Positions 1 through 8,697 are shown, counted from the stretch's first letter. The stretch is DNA of 64,000 nucleotides from Rhizobium pisi (GCF_003938655.1 NZ_RJJT01000008.1:220995-284994); one strand, 5' to 3'. The notes: a model not told the origin generated them from the sequence alone. Program-made: numbers and translations.

Positions 1-1023
1 GACCAGGACCGTCCAGCCGCCGCCCGGATGAAGTGGATTGCCATGGACTGGGGGCAGGCGCAGTTCTTGACCGGGACCGATGGCCCCAATTCGATCACGT
101 TCATCCTGTTCGGCGTCTCGCTGACCCTTGCGAAATTCGTCGTTCCCATCGTCGCCGTGATGGCGTTGGGCGCTCTGATCGCAACGCCGATGGTCGTGCG
201 AAGGTCGCTCGTCGGGATCAACCAGGCGGCGCTCCAGGCCGATACGATCGATGTCGATCAGCGCGGCGGCCGGCTGTCTGCAAACGATATCCCCGAGGAG
301 GTCGCGCCGCTGATGCGTGCCGTCAACCGCGCGCTCGGCCGGCTCGACGAAGGTTACGAGCGGCAGGAACGGTTTCTGACCGACGCGGCCCACGAGTTGC
401 GCACGCCGATCGCCATTCTGAACACCAGAATAGGCTCCCTGCCGCACAGCGCGGTGAAGACCGATCTTTTGGAAGACGCCGCCAGGCTTGCCGTTCTGAC
501 CGAGCAGATGCTCGATCTTCAGCGCCTCAAACAGGGCAAGGTGCAATTCACCAACATCAATCTCGGCCAGCTCGCAAGGAAGGTCATCATCGAGATGGCG
601 CCGCTGGCCTTTGCCGCCGGCTATACGGTGCAGTTCGAGGTCGACGGCGCCGGAGAGATCGAGGGTGATCCGCTGGCACTTCAGCGCGCCCTGATGAACA
701 TCCTGCAGAACGCCATCAACCATGGCGGCCGGAAAGGCATCATCTCCCTGACATCGGGCTGCAACTGGATCGAGGTCAGCGACGAGGGTCCGGGCATTCC
801 CGCCGATTTGCAGGAGCGCATTTTCGAACCCTTCTTCAAGCGCCACCACGACGGGCGCGGCGCCGGCCTCGGCCTCAATCTGGTTCGCGACATCATGCGC
901 ATGCACCGCGGCGAGGTGACCTTCGACAACCGCGGTCTCGGCGCCATCTGCCGGCTCAGCTTCCCCTCGGGCGGGACCGCGGACGACAAGACTGTGTCCC
1001 ATCTTGCGCGAGCGATGGATTAA
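1..1023 (+). CDS. Sensor histidine kinase, C-terminal part (5' end outside window)
   Basis: The frame is open from base 1, so the gene begins upstream. What remains is a membrane segment (bases about 100-195) and a HAMP-like linker. A dimerisation/phosphoacceptor helix follows, with the H-box AAHELRTPIAIL (His codon 391-393). The ATPase domain has an N box (NILQNAINHG), a G1 box (DEGPGIP) and a G2 box (GAGLGLNL). This is a complete kinase core that autophosphorylates on His and passes phosphate to a response regulator, which is probably encoded just upstream. The ligand cannot be inferred because the sensor domain is missing. The next gene starts 27 bases on but is unrelated in function. Confidence 0.93.
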   Translation, partial: DQDRPAAARMKWIAMDWGQAQFLTGTDGPNSITFILFGVSLTLAKFVVPIVAVMALGALIATPMVVRRSLVGINQAALQADTIDVDQRGGRLSANDIPEEVAPLMRAVNRALGRLDEGYERQERFLTDAAHELRTPIAILNTRIGSLPHSAVKTDLLEDAARLAVLTEQMLDLQRLKQGKVQFTNINLGQLARKVIIEMAPLAFAAGYTVQFEVDGAGEIEGDPLALQRALMNILQNAINHGGRKGIISLTSGCNWIEVSDEGPGIPADLQERIFEPFFKRHHDGRGAGLGLNLVRDIMRMHRGEVTFDNRGLGAICRLSFPSGGTADDKTVSHLARAMD

Positions 1024-1050
1024 ACCAGCTCTCCGTGACATACAGATTCC

Positions 1051-2031
1051 ATGAGCGTGCACAGAGATTCGCAACTCGACATGTTTGCCAAGGCATCGCC
1101 CGCGGTGGTCAAGGTGCGCGGCCCATCGCGCCGGCCTCCGTCACAACCGACCGCCCGCTCCGATGAAGACATGGCACGAACGCTCGAAGAGAGCGGCAAT
1201 TATCGTATTCTCAGAAAACTCGTTGCCCGCCCGATTGCGACAGTCCGACGGCCTGGATTTCCGCAGCTCGGCGTCATTCTCGATACGGAGACGACAGGCC
1301 TTAGCCATCGCAGCGACGAGATCATCGAAATCGGCGCGGTCGCGTTCACGTTCAGTGATGACGGCGCAATCGGGGATATCGTCGGCATCTATGGCGGCCT
1401 GCAGCAGCCGTCCCGGCCGATCCCGCCCGAGATTACCCGGCTGACAGGCATTACCGACGCCATGGTCGAAGGGCAGGTCATCGATATTCAGATGCTCAAC
1501 GCCCTGATCGAACCGGCGGATCTGATCGTCGCCCACAATGCCGGTTTCGACCGGCCGTTCTGCGAGGCCTTCTCCAGGATCTTCGCCGGCAAGGCCTGGG
1601 CGTGCTCGGTTTCGGAGGTCGACTGGAGCGCCCGCGGCTTCGAGGGCACCAAGCTCGGCTATCTCGTCGGCCAGGCCGGCTATTTTCACGAGGGCCATCG
1701 CGCCGTGGATGATTGCCATGCGCTGCTCGAAATTCTCGATCGGGAACAGGGTCGCGGCGAAAGCCCGTTCGCGGAGCTTTACCGCGCCAGCCAGCGCTCC
1801 CGCATCCGCATCTTTGCGGAACACAGCCCGTTCGAGATGAAGGACCATCTGAAGGCGAGGGGCTATCGTTGGTCCGACGGAAGCGACGGCCGTCTGAAGT
1901 CCTGGTGGATCGAGATCGACGAGGAAAGCCTCGACGTCGAGCTTTCCTATCTGCGTGCGGAAATCTACCGCTGGGCGGAGGCGGAGCCGCCGATCCTACG
2001 GCTGACCGCTTTCGATCGCTTCAAGATCTAA
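1051..2031 (+). CDS. DnaQ-like 3'-5' exonuclease (DEDDh family), 326 aa
   Basis: The protein carries the three exonuclease motifs of the DnaQ/DEDDh fold: ExoI with DTETTG (Asp78, Glu80), ExoII in VAHNAGFDRPF, and ExoIII in HRAVDD with the catalytic His. It therefore should remove nucleotides from 3' ends using two metal ions. The first 75 residues are basic and low in complexity. After residue 240 there is an extra C-terminal domain rich in Trp and charged residues (HLKARGYRWSDGSDGR) that is not part of the epsilon subunit, so this is a stand-alone repair or RNA/DNA-processing exonuclease rather than the polymerase III proofreader. The start ATG at 1051 lies 27 bases after the kinase gene. 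Confidence 0.88.
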   Translation: MSVHRDSQLDMFAKASPAVVKVRGPSRRPPSQPTARSDEDMARTLEESGNYRILRKLVARPIATVRRPGFPQLGVILDTETTGLSHRSDEIIEIGAVAFTFSDDGAIGDIVGIYGGLQQPSRPIPPEITRLTGITDAMVEGQVIDIQMLNALIEPADLIVAHNAGFDRPFCEAFSRIFAGKAWACSVSEVDWSARGFEGTKLGYLVGQAGYFHEGHRAVDDCHALLEILDREQGRGESPFAELYRASQRSRIRIFAEHSPFEMKDHLKARGYRWSDGSDGRLKSWWIEIDEESLDVELSYLRAEIYRWAEAEPPILRLTAFDRFKI

Positions 2032-2077
2032 CCCTCTGCGGCAACCCATGCAGAGGTCGCATAGGTGCAGTGATGCA

Positions 2078-2106
2078 TTGGCGCTGCAACAATCAGCGGT
2101 CCCATA
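2078..2106 (+). promoter_or_regulatory. Possible RpoH-type promoter of the DUF1127/cuckoo RNA transcript
   Basis: TTGGCG at 2078-2083 and CCCATA at 2101-2106 are separated by 17 bases, about 80 bases before the DUF1127 start. The CC-rich -10 resembles heat-shock sigma promoters of alphaproteobacteria. The related Rhodobacter locus is known to be RpoH-dependent, which favours this reading, but the -35 match is weak. Confidence 0.35.
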
Positions 2107-2185
2107 TTATATACAGCTCATCGAAGCGAACGAAGCGCCAAGGACTGGCAGCTAAGCTTCGAAAGCCCACGGAAAGGGGATCATT

Positions 2186-2332
2186 ATGAACGTAGCACGC
2201 TCTTTCAACAACTGGCGCAAGTACCGTCAGACGGTCGCTGAACTGGGCCGTATGTCCTCGCGCGAACTGGACGACCTCGGCATCGGCCGCGACGAAATCC
2301 GGACCATCGCCCGAGCAGCCATCGCCCGCTAA
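2186..2332 (+). CDS. DUF1127 small protein, 48 aa
   Basis: A short basic protein beginning MNVARSFNNWRKYRQTVAEL, with the DUF1127 core SSRELDDLGIGRDEI in its second half. DUF1127 proteins are arginine-rich RNA-associated proteins of alpha- and gammaproteobacteria. In Rhodobacter sphaeroides the member CcaF1 is co-transcribed with the CcsR1-4 small RNAs and affects their maturation. Here the gene is likewise followed, 175 bases on, by four hairpins with CCTCCTCCC loops, which supports the same arrangement. A purine-rich stretch (GGAAAGGGGA) precedes the ATG. Confidence 0.85.
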   Translation: MNVARSFNNWRKYRQTVAELGRMSSRELDDLGIGRDEIRTIARAAIAR

Positions 2333-2506
2333 CGGCCACTAAGACTAGACATCGTCGAGACTTGGTCAGCGCCTGCTTCCTCCCGAGCGGGCGCTCTGCT
2401 TTTGTCCTCCCCCGCGTGACGGAGCCGTCCGCTTTTCGCATAACGCATAGCTGCCCTGCAAAGAAATGCCTATCAACTGAGCAGGAAATAAGTATGATTA
2501 TTTCTA

Positions 2507-2540
2507 TCGAAGCGATGCACCTCCTCCCGCATCCCTTCGA
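2507..2540 (+). ncRNA. Cuckoo-type sRNA hairpin 1 (CCTCCTCCC loop)
   Basis: TCGAAG and GATGC (2507-2518) pair with GCATC and CTTCGA (2529-2540) around one C-C mismatch. The loop ACCTCCTCCC is exposed. The CCUCCUCCC loop is the hallmark of alphaproteobacterial cuckoo/CcsR RNAs and is complementary to Shine-Dalgarno sequences. Confidence 0.8.
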
Positions 2541-2543
2541 TGT

Positions 2544-2577
2544 ACAGGCGCTCCATCCTCCTCCCAGGATCGTCTGT
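2544..2577 (+). ncRNA. Cuckoo-type sRNA hairpin 2 (CCTCCTCCC motif)
   Basis: ACAGGCG (2544-2550) pairs with CGTCTGT (2571-2577), one pair being G-U. CCTCCTCCC lies at 2557-2565. An inner ATCCT/AGGAT pairing would partly close the motif, so this copy may be less exposed than the other three. Confidence 0.72.
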
Positions 2578-2580
2578 CGG

Positions 2581-2620
2581 AACGACAGCACTCCTCCTCC
2601 CAGCTGTCGTTCGATTTTTT
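2581..2620 (+). ncRNA. Cuckoo-type sRNA hairpin 3 with T-run
   Basis: A perfect 9-bp stem, AACGACAGC (2581-2589) with GCTGTCGTT (2603-2611), presents CCTCCTCCC (2593-2601) in its loop. Six T residues at 2615-2620 follow, so the hairpin may also act as a partial terminator. Confidence 0.8.
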
Positions 2621-2622
2621 CG

Positions 2623-2660
2623 AAAGCCTGCCGCACCTCCTCCCGCGGCAGGCTTTTTTC
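2623..2660 (+). ncRNA. Cuckoo-type sRNA hairpin 4 and Rho-independent terminator
   Basis: A perfect 12-bp stem, AAAGCCTGCCGC (2623-2634) with GCGGCAGGCTTT (2645-2656), shows ACCTCCTCCC in the loop. It runs straight into a T-tract (2654-2659). It is the strongest of the four hairpins and the natural end of the transcript that begins before the DUF1127 gene. Confidence 0.85.
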
Positions 2661-2807
2661 GTTTTGGCCGACGGAATGCCGGGAGCGGCCGCTTGTGATC
2701 ACCGTCTGGTCGCGAGCAGCTCCGACAATTTCTCCCGATTATTCTCAAATTTGCCTCCATGCTTTTACGAGCCTCGCGTCTCCTCAAGGGAGCACGGGAC
2801 AAACCTG

Positions 2808-2837
2808 TTGACACCAAACTTGTCGTACAACTATGTA
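2808..2837 (+). promoter_or_regulatory. kduI promoter with embedded GntR-type operator
   Basis: TTGACA (2808-2813) and TATGTA (2832-2837) form a sigma70-like promoter with an 18-base spacer. Inside the spacer sits TTGTCGTACAA (2820-2830), an inverted repeat TTGT-N3-ACAA like operators of FadR-type GntR regulators. A bound repressor would block polymerase. The regulator encoded at 4657 is the obvious candidate. The rest of 2661-2932 shows no gene. Confidence 0.55.
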
Positions 2838-2932
2838 ACCAGACGGATACCACCGCAGCGGAAGGCGACAGGCAAGACCGGCTTCCGCGATAGCGATATG
2901 GCCGACGACAACGAAGCTGAAGGAAAAATGAC

Positions 2933-3769
2933 ATGCAGATCGACGTGAGGCACGCCTCCCATCCCGAGGCCGTGCGTGATTTCGACACGGAGACGCTGCG
3001 GCGTCACTTTCTGGTGGAAACCATCTTCGAAGGCGGCGAGATCCGGCTCACCTACTCCCACTACGACCGCATGGTCATCGGTGGCGCGACGCCGCTCGGC
3101 ACCGGGCTGACGCTCACGGCGCCGACGGCGATCGGGCAGGAAACCTTCCTTGCCGAACGTGAACTTGGCGCGCTGAACACCGGCGGCGCCGGCCGCATCA
3201 TCGTCGACGGCATGAGCTACGATCTTGCCAAATATGATTGCCTCTATGTCGGCAAGGGTGCCCGGGACATCCGCTTCGAAAGCAACGACGCTGCCGATCC
3301 CGCAAAGTTCTACCTCGTCTCGACTCCAGCGCATGCCACGCACCCGACCGTGCTGCTCACCCGCGACAAGGCAAGGCATATGAGCCCCGGCGACCCGGCG
3401 ACCTCCAACAAGCGCTCGATCTTCCAGTATATTCATCCTGAGATCTGCCAGTCCTGCCAGCTCACCATGGGCCTCACCATGCTGGAGACCGGCAGTGTCT
3501 GGAACACCATGCCGGCCCACAAGCATGACCGGCGCATGGAAGCCTATCTCTATTTCGATCTCGAGGCTGACCAGCGCGTCTTCCACTTCATGGGCGAACC
3601 GCAGCAGACCCGCCATATGGTCGTGGCCAGCGAGCAGGCGGTCATCTCGCCGCCCTGGTCGATCCATTCGGGCGCCGGCACCCGCAACTACAGCTTCATC
3701 TGGGCGATGGCCGGCGACAACAAGAGCTTTACCGATATGGACCATATCGCTGTTGCGGATCTGAGGTGA
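2933..3769 (+). CDS. kduI: 5-keto-4-deoxyuronate isomerase, 278 aa
   Basis: KduI converts 5-keto-4-deoxyuronate (4-deoxy-L-threo-5-hexosulose uronate), the product of pectate and oligouronide lyases, to 2,5-diketo-3-deoxygluconate in the cytoplasm. The protein has the full length and landmarks of the family: the early YSHYDRMVIGGATP segment, and the metal-binding cupin part with HKHDRRMEAY near residue 197 followed by the distal PPWSIHSGAGT. It is preceded by AAGGA and overlaps kduD by four bases (GTGA). The pair gives the two steps from uronate to 2-keto-3-deoxygluconate. Confidence 0.95.
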   Translation: MQIDVRHASHPEAVRDFDTETLRRHFLVETIFEGGEIRLTYSHYDRMVIGGATPLGTGLTLTAPTAIGQETFLAERELGALNTGGAGRIIVDGMSYDLAKYDCLYVGKGARDIRFESNDAADPAKFYLVSTPAHATHPTVLLTRDKARHMSPGDPATSNKRSIFQYIHPEICQSCQLTMGLTMLETGSVWNTMPAHKHDRRMEAYLYFDLEADQRVFHFMGEPQQTRHMVVASEQAVISPPWSIHSGAGTRNYSFIWAMAGDNKSFTDMDHIAVADLR

Positions 3770-4530
3770 GCACCGTGGCAAATCCCTTCGACCTTTCCGG
3801 CCGGACGGCTGTGGTCACCGGCGCCAATACCGGTATCGGTCAGGCCATCGCTGCCGCATTGGCCGGCGCCGGCGCGTCCATCGTCGCCGTCGGGCGCTCG
3901 TCGATGGACGAGACCGAGGCACTGGTGAAAGAGGCGGGAAGCCGCTTTCATGTCGTCAAGGCCGATCTTTCCACCATCGAACCGGTCAAGGGGATCGTTG
4001 ACGAGACGATCCGCACCTTCGGTGACCTCGACATTCTTATCAACAATGCCGGCATCATCCGCCGCGCCGACGCGCTCGACTTCACCGAAGAGGACTGGGA
4101 CGCGGTGATCGACGTCAACCTGAAGACCGCCTTCTTCCTTTCGCAGGCGGCCGGCCGCCACATGGTCGAAAAGGGCAGGGGCAAGATCATCAACATCGCC
4201 TCGCTGCTCTCGTTCCAGGGCGGCATCCGCATCCCGTCCTACACTGCTTCGAAAAGCGGGCTTGCCGGACTGACCAAGCTGCTTGCCTGCGAATGGGCCG
4301 GCAAGGGGGTCAACGTCAACGCCATCGCGCCAGGTTATTTCGTCACCAACAACACCACGGCGCTGCGCGAGGATCCTGACCGGAATGCCGCCATCCTTGC
4401 CCGCATTCCGGCCGGGCGCTGGGGAACGCCTAGTGAACTCGGAGGCGCTGCGGTATTCCTGGCATCGTCGGCATCCGACTACGTGCACGGAACGGTGCTA
4501 CCGGTCGACGGCGGCTGGCTGGCGCGGTGA
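3766..4530 (+). CDS. kduD: 2-keto-3-deoxygluconate 5-dehydrogenase (SDR), 254 aa
   Basis: A classical short-chain dehydrogenase with the dinucleotide motif TGANTGIGQ near residue 19, the NNAG motif, a catalytic Ser in IASLLSFQGG, the active-site YTASK, and a C-terminal LPVDGGWLAR. Position directly after kduI identifies it as KduD, which reduces 2,5-diketo-3-deoxygluconate to KDG for entry into the Entner-Doudoroff pathway. The start is GTG within the kduI stop overlap; a second GTG three codons later is possible. No lyase, KDG kinase or KDPG aldolase gene is nearby, so upstream and downstream steps lie elsewhere. Confidence 0.92.
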   Translation: MSTVANPFDLSGRTAVVTGANTGIGQAIAAALAGAGASIVAVGRSSMDETEALVKEAGSRFHVVKADLSTIEPVKGIVDETIRTFGDLDILINNAGIIRRADALDFTEEDWDAVIDVNLKTAFFLSQAAGRHMVEKGRGKIINIASLLSFQGGIRIPSYTASKSGLAGLTKLLACEWAGKGVNVNAIAPGYFVTNNTTALREDPDRNAAILARIPAGRWGTPSELGGAAVFLASSASDYVHGTVLPVDGGWLAR

Positions 4531-4656
4531 TCCAGCTTCCCGACTGACCAGGCACGAGTTGCCGTGGCTCCCGCCGTTTTGCCTTTCCCGCCGGCATGCG
4601 CTAGCACAGGATAATGGCCGGCGCAGCCGCGTCGACACGCAGGACTTCGACACGGG

Positions 4657-5403
4657 ATGACGGACAAGGACAACGCGGTCTTCAACACCACTCGCCAGCC
4701 GCCGAACCTGCGCAGCGGCCTTGCGGATACGTTGATGGCGCAGATCGAGTCCGGCGACCTGAAGCCCGGCCAGCGCCTGCCGACCGAACAGGCGATCATG
4801 GTGGCGACCGGCGTCAGCCGGACGATCGTGCGTGAGGCGCTCGCCACGCTGCGCGCGAAGGGGCTGATCACCACCCACCAGGGCCTCGGGGCTTTCGTCT
4901 CGAACGATCCGACGCCAAGATCTTTCTCTATCATTCCGAACGACCTGCAGTCGATCGACGAGGTTCTGCGCGTGCTGGAGCTGCGCATGGGGATCGAATA
5001 CGAAGCCGCCGGCCTTGCGGCCCTGCGGCGCACGGGGGAAGACATAGACCGAATGCAGGATCGCCTCGACGCGCTCGACAAGGCTCTCGAGGAAGGCGGA
5101 TATGGCGCACAGGAGGATTATGCCTTCCACCGGTCCATCCTGGTCGCGACGCAGAATTCTTACTACAGCCGCCTCTTCGATACGTTCGGCAACATCATGG
5201 TGCCGCGGCAGTGGGCGCGCTTGGACAAGATGACCTCCGCCGAGCGCAAGCGTCATGCCGCGCGCATGCGCAGGGAACACCACGCCATATTCGCGGCGAT
5301 CCGCGACGGCAACGAGTCCGCCGCCCGCCGCGCCATCCGAACCCACCTGTCGAAAAGCACCGCGCGCTTCGAAGAGCTGCGCGACGCCAGCACCTCGTCC
5401 TGA
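4657..5403 (+). CDS. GntR/FadR-family (FCD) transcriptional regulator, 248 aa
   Basis: Residues about 14-85 form a winged helix-turn-helix (QRLPTEQAIMVATGVSRTIVREAL). The rest is an all-helical FCD ligand-binding domain with the metal/ligand His pattern seen in AFHRSILVA and MRREHHAIFAAIRDGN. It lies 126 bases after kduD on the same strand and is the likely repressor of the kdu promoter, released by a uronate intermediate. The gene ends 12 bases before the convergent GH94 gene. Confidence 0.88.
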   Translation: MTDKDNAVFNTTRQPPNLRSGLADTLMAQIESGDLKPGQRLPTEQAIMVATGVSRTIVREALATLRAKGLITTHQGLGAFVSNDPTPRSFSIIPNDLQSIDEVLRVLELRMGIEYEAAGLAALRRTGEDIDRMQDRLDALDKALEEGGYGAQEDYAFHRSILVATQNSYYSRLFDTFGNIMVPRQWARLDKMTSAERKRHAARMRREHHAIFAAIRDGNESAARRAIRTHLSKSTARFEELRDASTSS

Positions 5404-5415
5404 ACCTCTTCTCTT

Positions 5416-8400
5416 CTACGGCTTCATCATCATCCGCCGCCAGGCGGCGTGATCCGTTTGCAAATCGACAGAAGCATGAGCCGCGGGAAGAAGTGGTTTG
5501 TGCTTACGCCGTCCGAAGCGCCGTTTGAATCCCAGGATATTTTCGACAATGCTTCGGGTGTAGAGCCCCGGGCCGCTCGAATAGATGCGCCATCCGCCGT
5601 CGACGGCGATCTTTCCCGCCTTGACCCGCTCCCATTTGGCAGCTGCCTGATACCGGTCGTGGAAAGCCGCATCGCTGCTGCTGAAATAGGTGTTGCGCTG
5701 GCGCAGCGAAGCGTGCGGCAGCGCTGATGTGACGGCGATCGGATTGACGACGGCAATTGCCTTCCAGAGCTCCTCCGCCTCGGCTTCCAGCGCGAGCGTC
5801 TCGCAATAACGCAGATGCGCATGCACATACATCAACCCGATCTCGCGGCCGAAGAAGGAGGAGGATTCAGCCCTGCGAAACAGCGTCTCGGGCCCGCCGG
5901 CATAGGTCGCGGGCTTCTCCATCAGACGCACGCCGTCGGGAAAGAGCAGATGCTCTTCGATCAGCTTCATATGATCGTGTCTCTGAACCGGCGTGAAGAG
6001 GCCGCCAAGCATCGCCTGCGTCATCGAGATCAGCGAGAAATGCAAGCCAGTGCGCTTGTCGCTCGGATGCAGCAGCAATTCGACGCCGTCATGTTCGGGA
6101 TCGAAGATGCCGTAGCCGGCGACGATGCCGTCACGGATGAGATGACGGTTGAAATCCCGACGCATCGCCGTGGCGATCTTCCTGAGCGCCTTGCCCCTTT
6201 CATCGTGCCCGAGGCGGCGCAGGATCACGGAATACCGGACGACCTGTTCGTAGAGCAGCGCAACGGTCCAGCTGCTGACCATCCAGTCGCGCAGATGCGG
6301 ATCGGCCGGCTGCAGCGAATCGTTCCAATCGCCCTCTCCGTAGCGGATCAGATGCGTTCCCGGAATGAACTGCCCGCGCACGGTATCAAGCAGCTTCTCG
6401 ACATGGATCGCGATGGTATCGGCCTCCGGCGCCTTCTGCATGGTATTTTCATCGCGCCACGAGACCTTTTCGTCGAGTATGGCGAGATCGCCGGTGGCTT
6501 CGATATAGTCGCAAAGCGCCTTCAGCGGCCAGACGACGATATCGCCATGGCTTTCGCCCGCGCGGATGTTGGAATAGGGCTCGAGCATGAACCATTGCGG
6601 CCAGTTGCCTTTTTCCAGGTACTGCTCGCTGAAGACGGTCTTCAGCACCTCCTTGGCCTCACCATCATGCTCATAGGCGAGCAGAAATTCGATCGGGCCC
6701 TGGCAGGCATCGCGTGTGCCCCAGGCAGCGCCGGTATATTGCTCGAGGCCGTGCGGCACGCTCAGATGCACGATGGCGTCATGTGCGAGCCAGGGCAGAA
6801 GGGTCGCCTGTGCGGCAAGATCGGGCGACGTGCTGTCGATCGTCATGCCGCGTATGGCGTTGCGCCAGAATTTTGATGCCGGGGTCAGCATGGCCTCATC
6901 GGTAACGCCTGCCTCATAACGCTCTGCCAGGCGCTCGGCTGAGGCCGCATCAGTCAGCGAGCCGACGACCGCAAAGCAAAGCGTTTGCGTCGGCCGGGAT
7001 CGCAGCGCGATGAAAGCACCGTTGCGCGTGATCCCATCGGTGTGGAGCAGTTCGTCGCCGCCGATTTCCTCGATGGCATCGGGGGTCGAACTCACCATCC
7101 AATAGCTGGCGTCAGGATACCGTTCGCCCCAGAGCCAGGCCGGATCCGGCAAGAAGCGGATACGTTTGCCCGACGTATCGAATTCGATCTGCCCGCCCGC
7201 GTCATATTCGCGCTCGCCGAGAACGACGTGGCCGAACACCAGGAAGCGGCACGGCCTGCCCTCGACGGAGACGGTCCATTGCATCGCCGCATCTTCGCCG
7301 GAGACGGTAGCCGCAACGGTGATCGTGCGGTCGTCGGCACAACGATAGATCCAGCGGCAATCGCTGAGCCCCATTTCGAAAGCCGAGGGCACCGCCAGAA
7401 GCTGCCAGCCCGCGCCGACATCGGCCATGATGCGCAGCCCGCTGGCCAGCGTCAAATTGTAGGGGTCGCGGGATACGGAAAAGAGCTTGTGAAAGGAGGT
7501 ATTGCCGATCGTCAGCTGCGCGGCGAAGATGCCCTGCATCCAGCAGGTCGCGGCAAGGGTGGAATCGTCGAGCAGCATGTTCTGGCCGCTGCGAACGATC
7601 GCGCCGTGGCGGCGGGCCACCAGAAGTTCCTTTTCGCGCAGGACGACATGGCGGTTCAAAGTGCCATCCGGCACGAAAAACGAAAGAAGCTTTCCGCCGG
7701 CGCGCTCTTCCAGGCTCCGTTCCGGATAAAGCCGGACAATCGCCTTTTTGTCGAGCGGCTCGGCCTGCAGCAGGGCAGCATCCTGCAACAGGCTGCGAAC
7801 CGGTGCTGCTTCCTCGATATCAACGGCTGCACTTTCCATGGCCGCAAGCCCATCGAGCCGCAAAAGGTCGGCATCGCTCGACGCTTCGGGATGATCGGCA
7901 GCAAACAGCGCAAAGAAGGTCGCGCTGGCACCGCTTGCCGGAACGGAGAATGATTTCGATTGAATGGCGGGGCATGCCGTCTCCTGTTGCCGCCGTTCGC
8001 TCGGCAGGCTGGCGCCGAAGGGACCCACCAGCAGGTCGCCAAGGAGGTCTTTCGCCTGCACCAGCTGGATCGCATCCGTGGCATAGGCGACCGCGCCGTC
8101 GAGGCAGCCTTGCATGAGCCAGGGATTGCGGGCGCCCGACTGCTTGAGATTTTGCCGGTTCATCAAAACAGGACCATATGTCTTATGATCGGCGATGTGG
8201 TGATCGACATATTGCGAGGCATAGGCTTCGCTGTTCATCAGGAAGCCGCGGTCGCCGAGGCCGACATCCTGGACCAGCACCAGGTCCGCCGGCAGCGTTC
8301 CCTTCTTCAGATGCCGGACCGAGGCGCGCCAGAACCATGCCGTTTCGGAAGGATGAAGCTCGAGGCGGACGTTATAGCCGATATCGCCTGTTTTACCGCT

Positions 8401-8697
8401 CCAGGAGAAGCTCGTCGCATCCTGCCCGAAGCTGCCATTGGCGCGAGGTCCGACGATCTCGACCACGCGAGGCGCAGCACCGCCGACGCGGAGATAAAGG
8501 CGGCCAATCCCGCCGAAGAGCGGCGAGCCCTGGATCTGATTGATCTGCACCGATCCTTTGTCGTCGGCATATCCGATGGCAAACAGCGTGCCGTTCGGCA
8601 AGGCCGATATCGACAAGCCGGAGCCGTTGCTGATCGTGAACAGACCAAGCTCTTCGCGTCTCGGCATTTGCAAACTGCGCTTCGGGTCCGGGGACAT
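5416..8697 (-). CDS. GH94-family glycoside phosphorylase, possibly 1,2-beta-oligoglucan phosphorylase, 1093 aa
   Basis: The C-terminal half has the GH94 (alpha/alpha)6 barrel with the family motif GDWND at residues 789-793; its first Asp is the expected general acid. Two beta-sandwich regions precede it. The length of about 1,100 residues matches 1,2-beta-oligoglucan phosphorylases better than cellobiose or chitobiose phosphorylases (about 800) or cyclic glucan synthases (about 2,800). There is no signal peptide or membrane segment, so it acts in the cytoplasm, splitting a beta-glucan with phosphate to give a sugar 1-phosphate. Substrate is inference; rhizobia make beta-1,2-glucans, which fits. 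A later start at MPRREELG (codon 11) is possible. Confidence 0.82.
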   Translation of the reverse strand: MSPDPKRSLQMPRREELGLFTISNGSGLSISALPNGTLFAIGYADDKGSVQINQIQGSPLFGGIGRLYLRVGGAAPRVVEIVGPRANGSFGQDATSFSWSGKTGDIGYNVRLELHPSETAWFWRASVRHLKKGTLPADLVLVQDVGLGDRGFLMNSEAYASQYVDHHIADHKTYGPVLMNRQNLKQSGARNPWLMQGCLDGAVAYATDAIQLVQAKDLLGDLLVGPFGASLPSERRQQETACPAIQSKSFSVPASGASATFFALFAADHPEASSDADLLRLDGLAAMESAAVDIEEAAPVRSLLQDAALLQAEPLDKKAIVRLYPERSLEERAGGKLLSFFVPDGTLNRHVVLREKELLVARRHGAIVRSGQNMLLDDSTLAATCWMQGIFAAQLTIGNTSFHKLFSVSRDPYNLTLASGLRIMADVGAGWQLLAVPSAFEMGLSDCRWIYRCADDRTITVAATVSGEDAAMQWTVSVEGRPCRFLVFGHVVLGEREYDAGGQIEFDTSGKRIRFLPDPAWLWGERYPDASYWMVSSTPDAIEEIGGDELLHTDGITRNGAFIALRSRPTQTLCFAVVGSLTDAASAERLAERYEAGVTDEAMLTPASKFWRNAIRGMTIDSTSPDLAAQATLLPWLAHDAIVHLSVPHGLEQYTGAAWGTRDACQGPIEFLLAYEHDGEAKEVLKTVFSEQYLEKGNWPQWFMLEPYSNIRAGESHGDIVVWPLKALCDYIEATGDLAILDEKVSWRDENTMQKAPEADTIAIHVEKLLDTVRGQFIPGTHLIRYGEGDWNDSLQPADPHLRDWMVSSWTVALLYEQVVRYSVILRRLGHDERGKALRKIATAMRRDFNRHLIRDGIVAGYGIFDPEHDGVELLLHPSDKRTGLHFSLISMTQAMLGGLFTPVQRHDHMKLIEEHLLFPDGVRLMEKPATYAGGPETLFRRAESSSFFGREIGLMYVHAHLRYCETLALEAEAEELWKAIAVVNPIAVTSALPHASLRQRNTYFSSSDAAFHDRYQAAAKWERVKAGKIAVDGGWRIYSSGPGLYTRSIVENILGFKRRFGRRKHKPLLPAAHASVDLQTDHAAWRRMMMKP

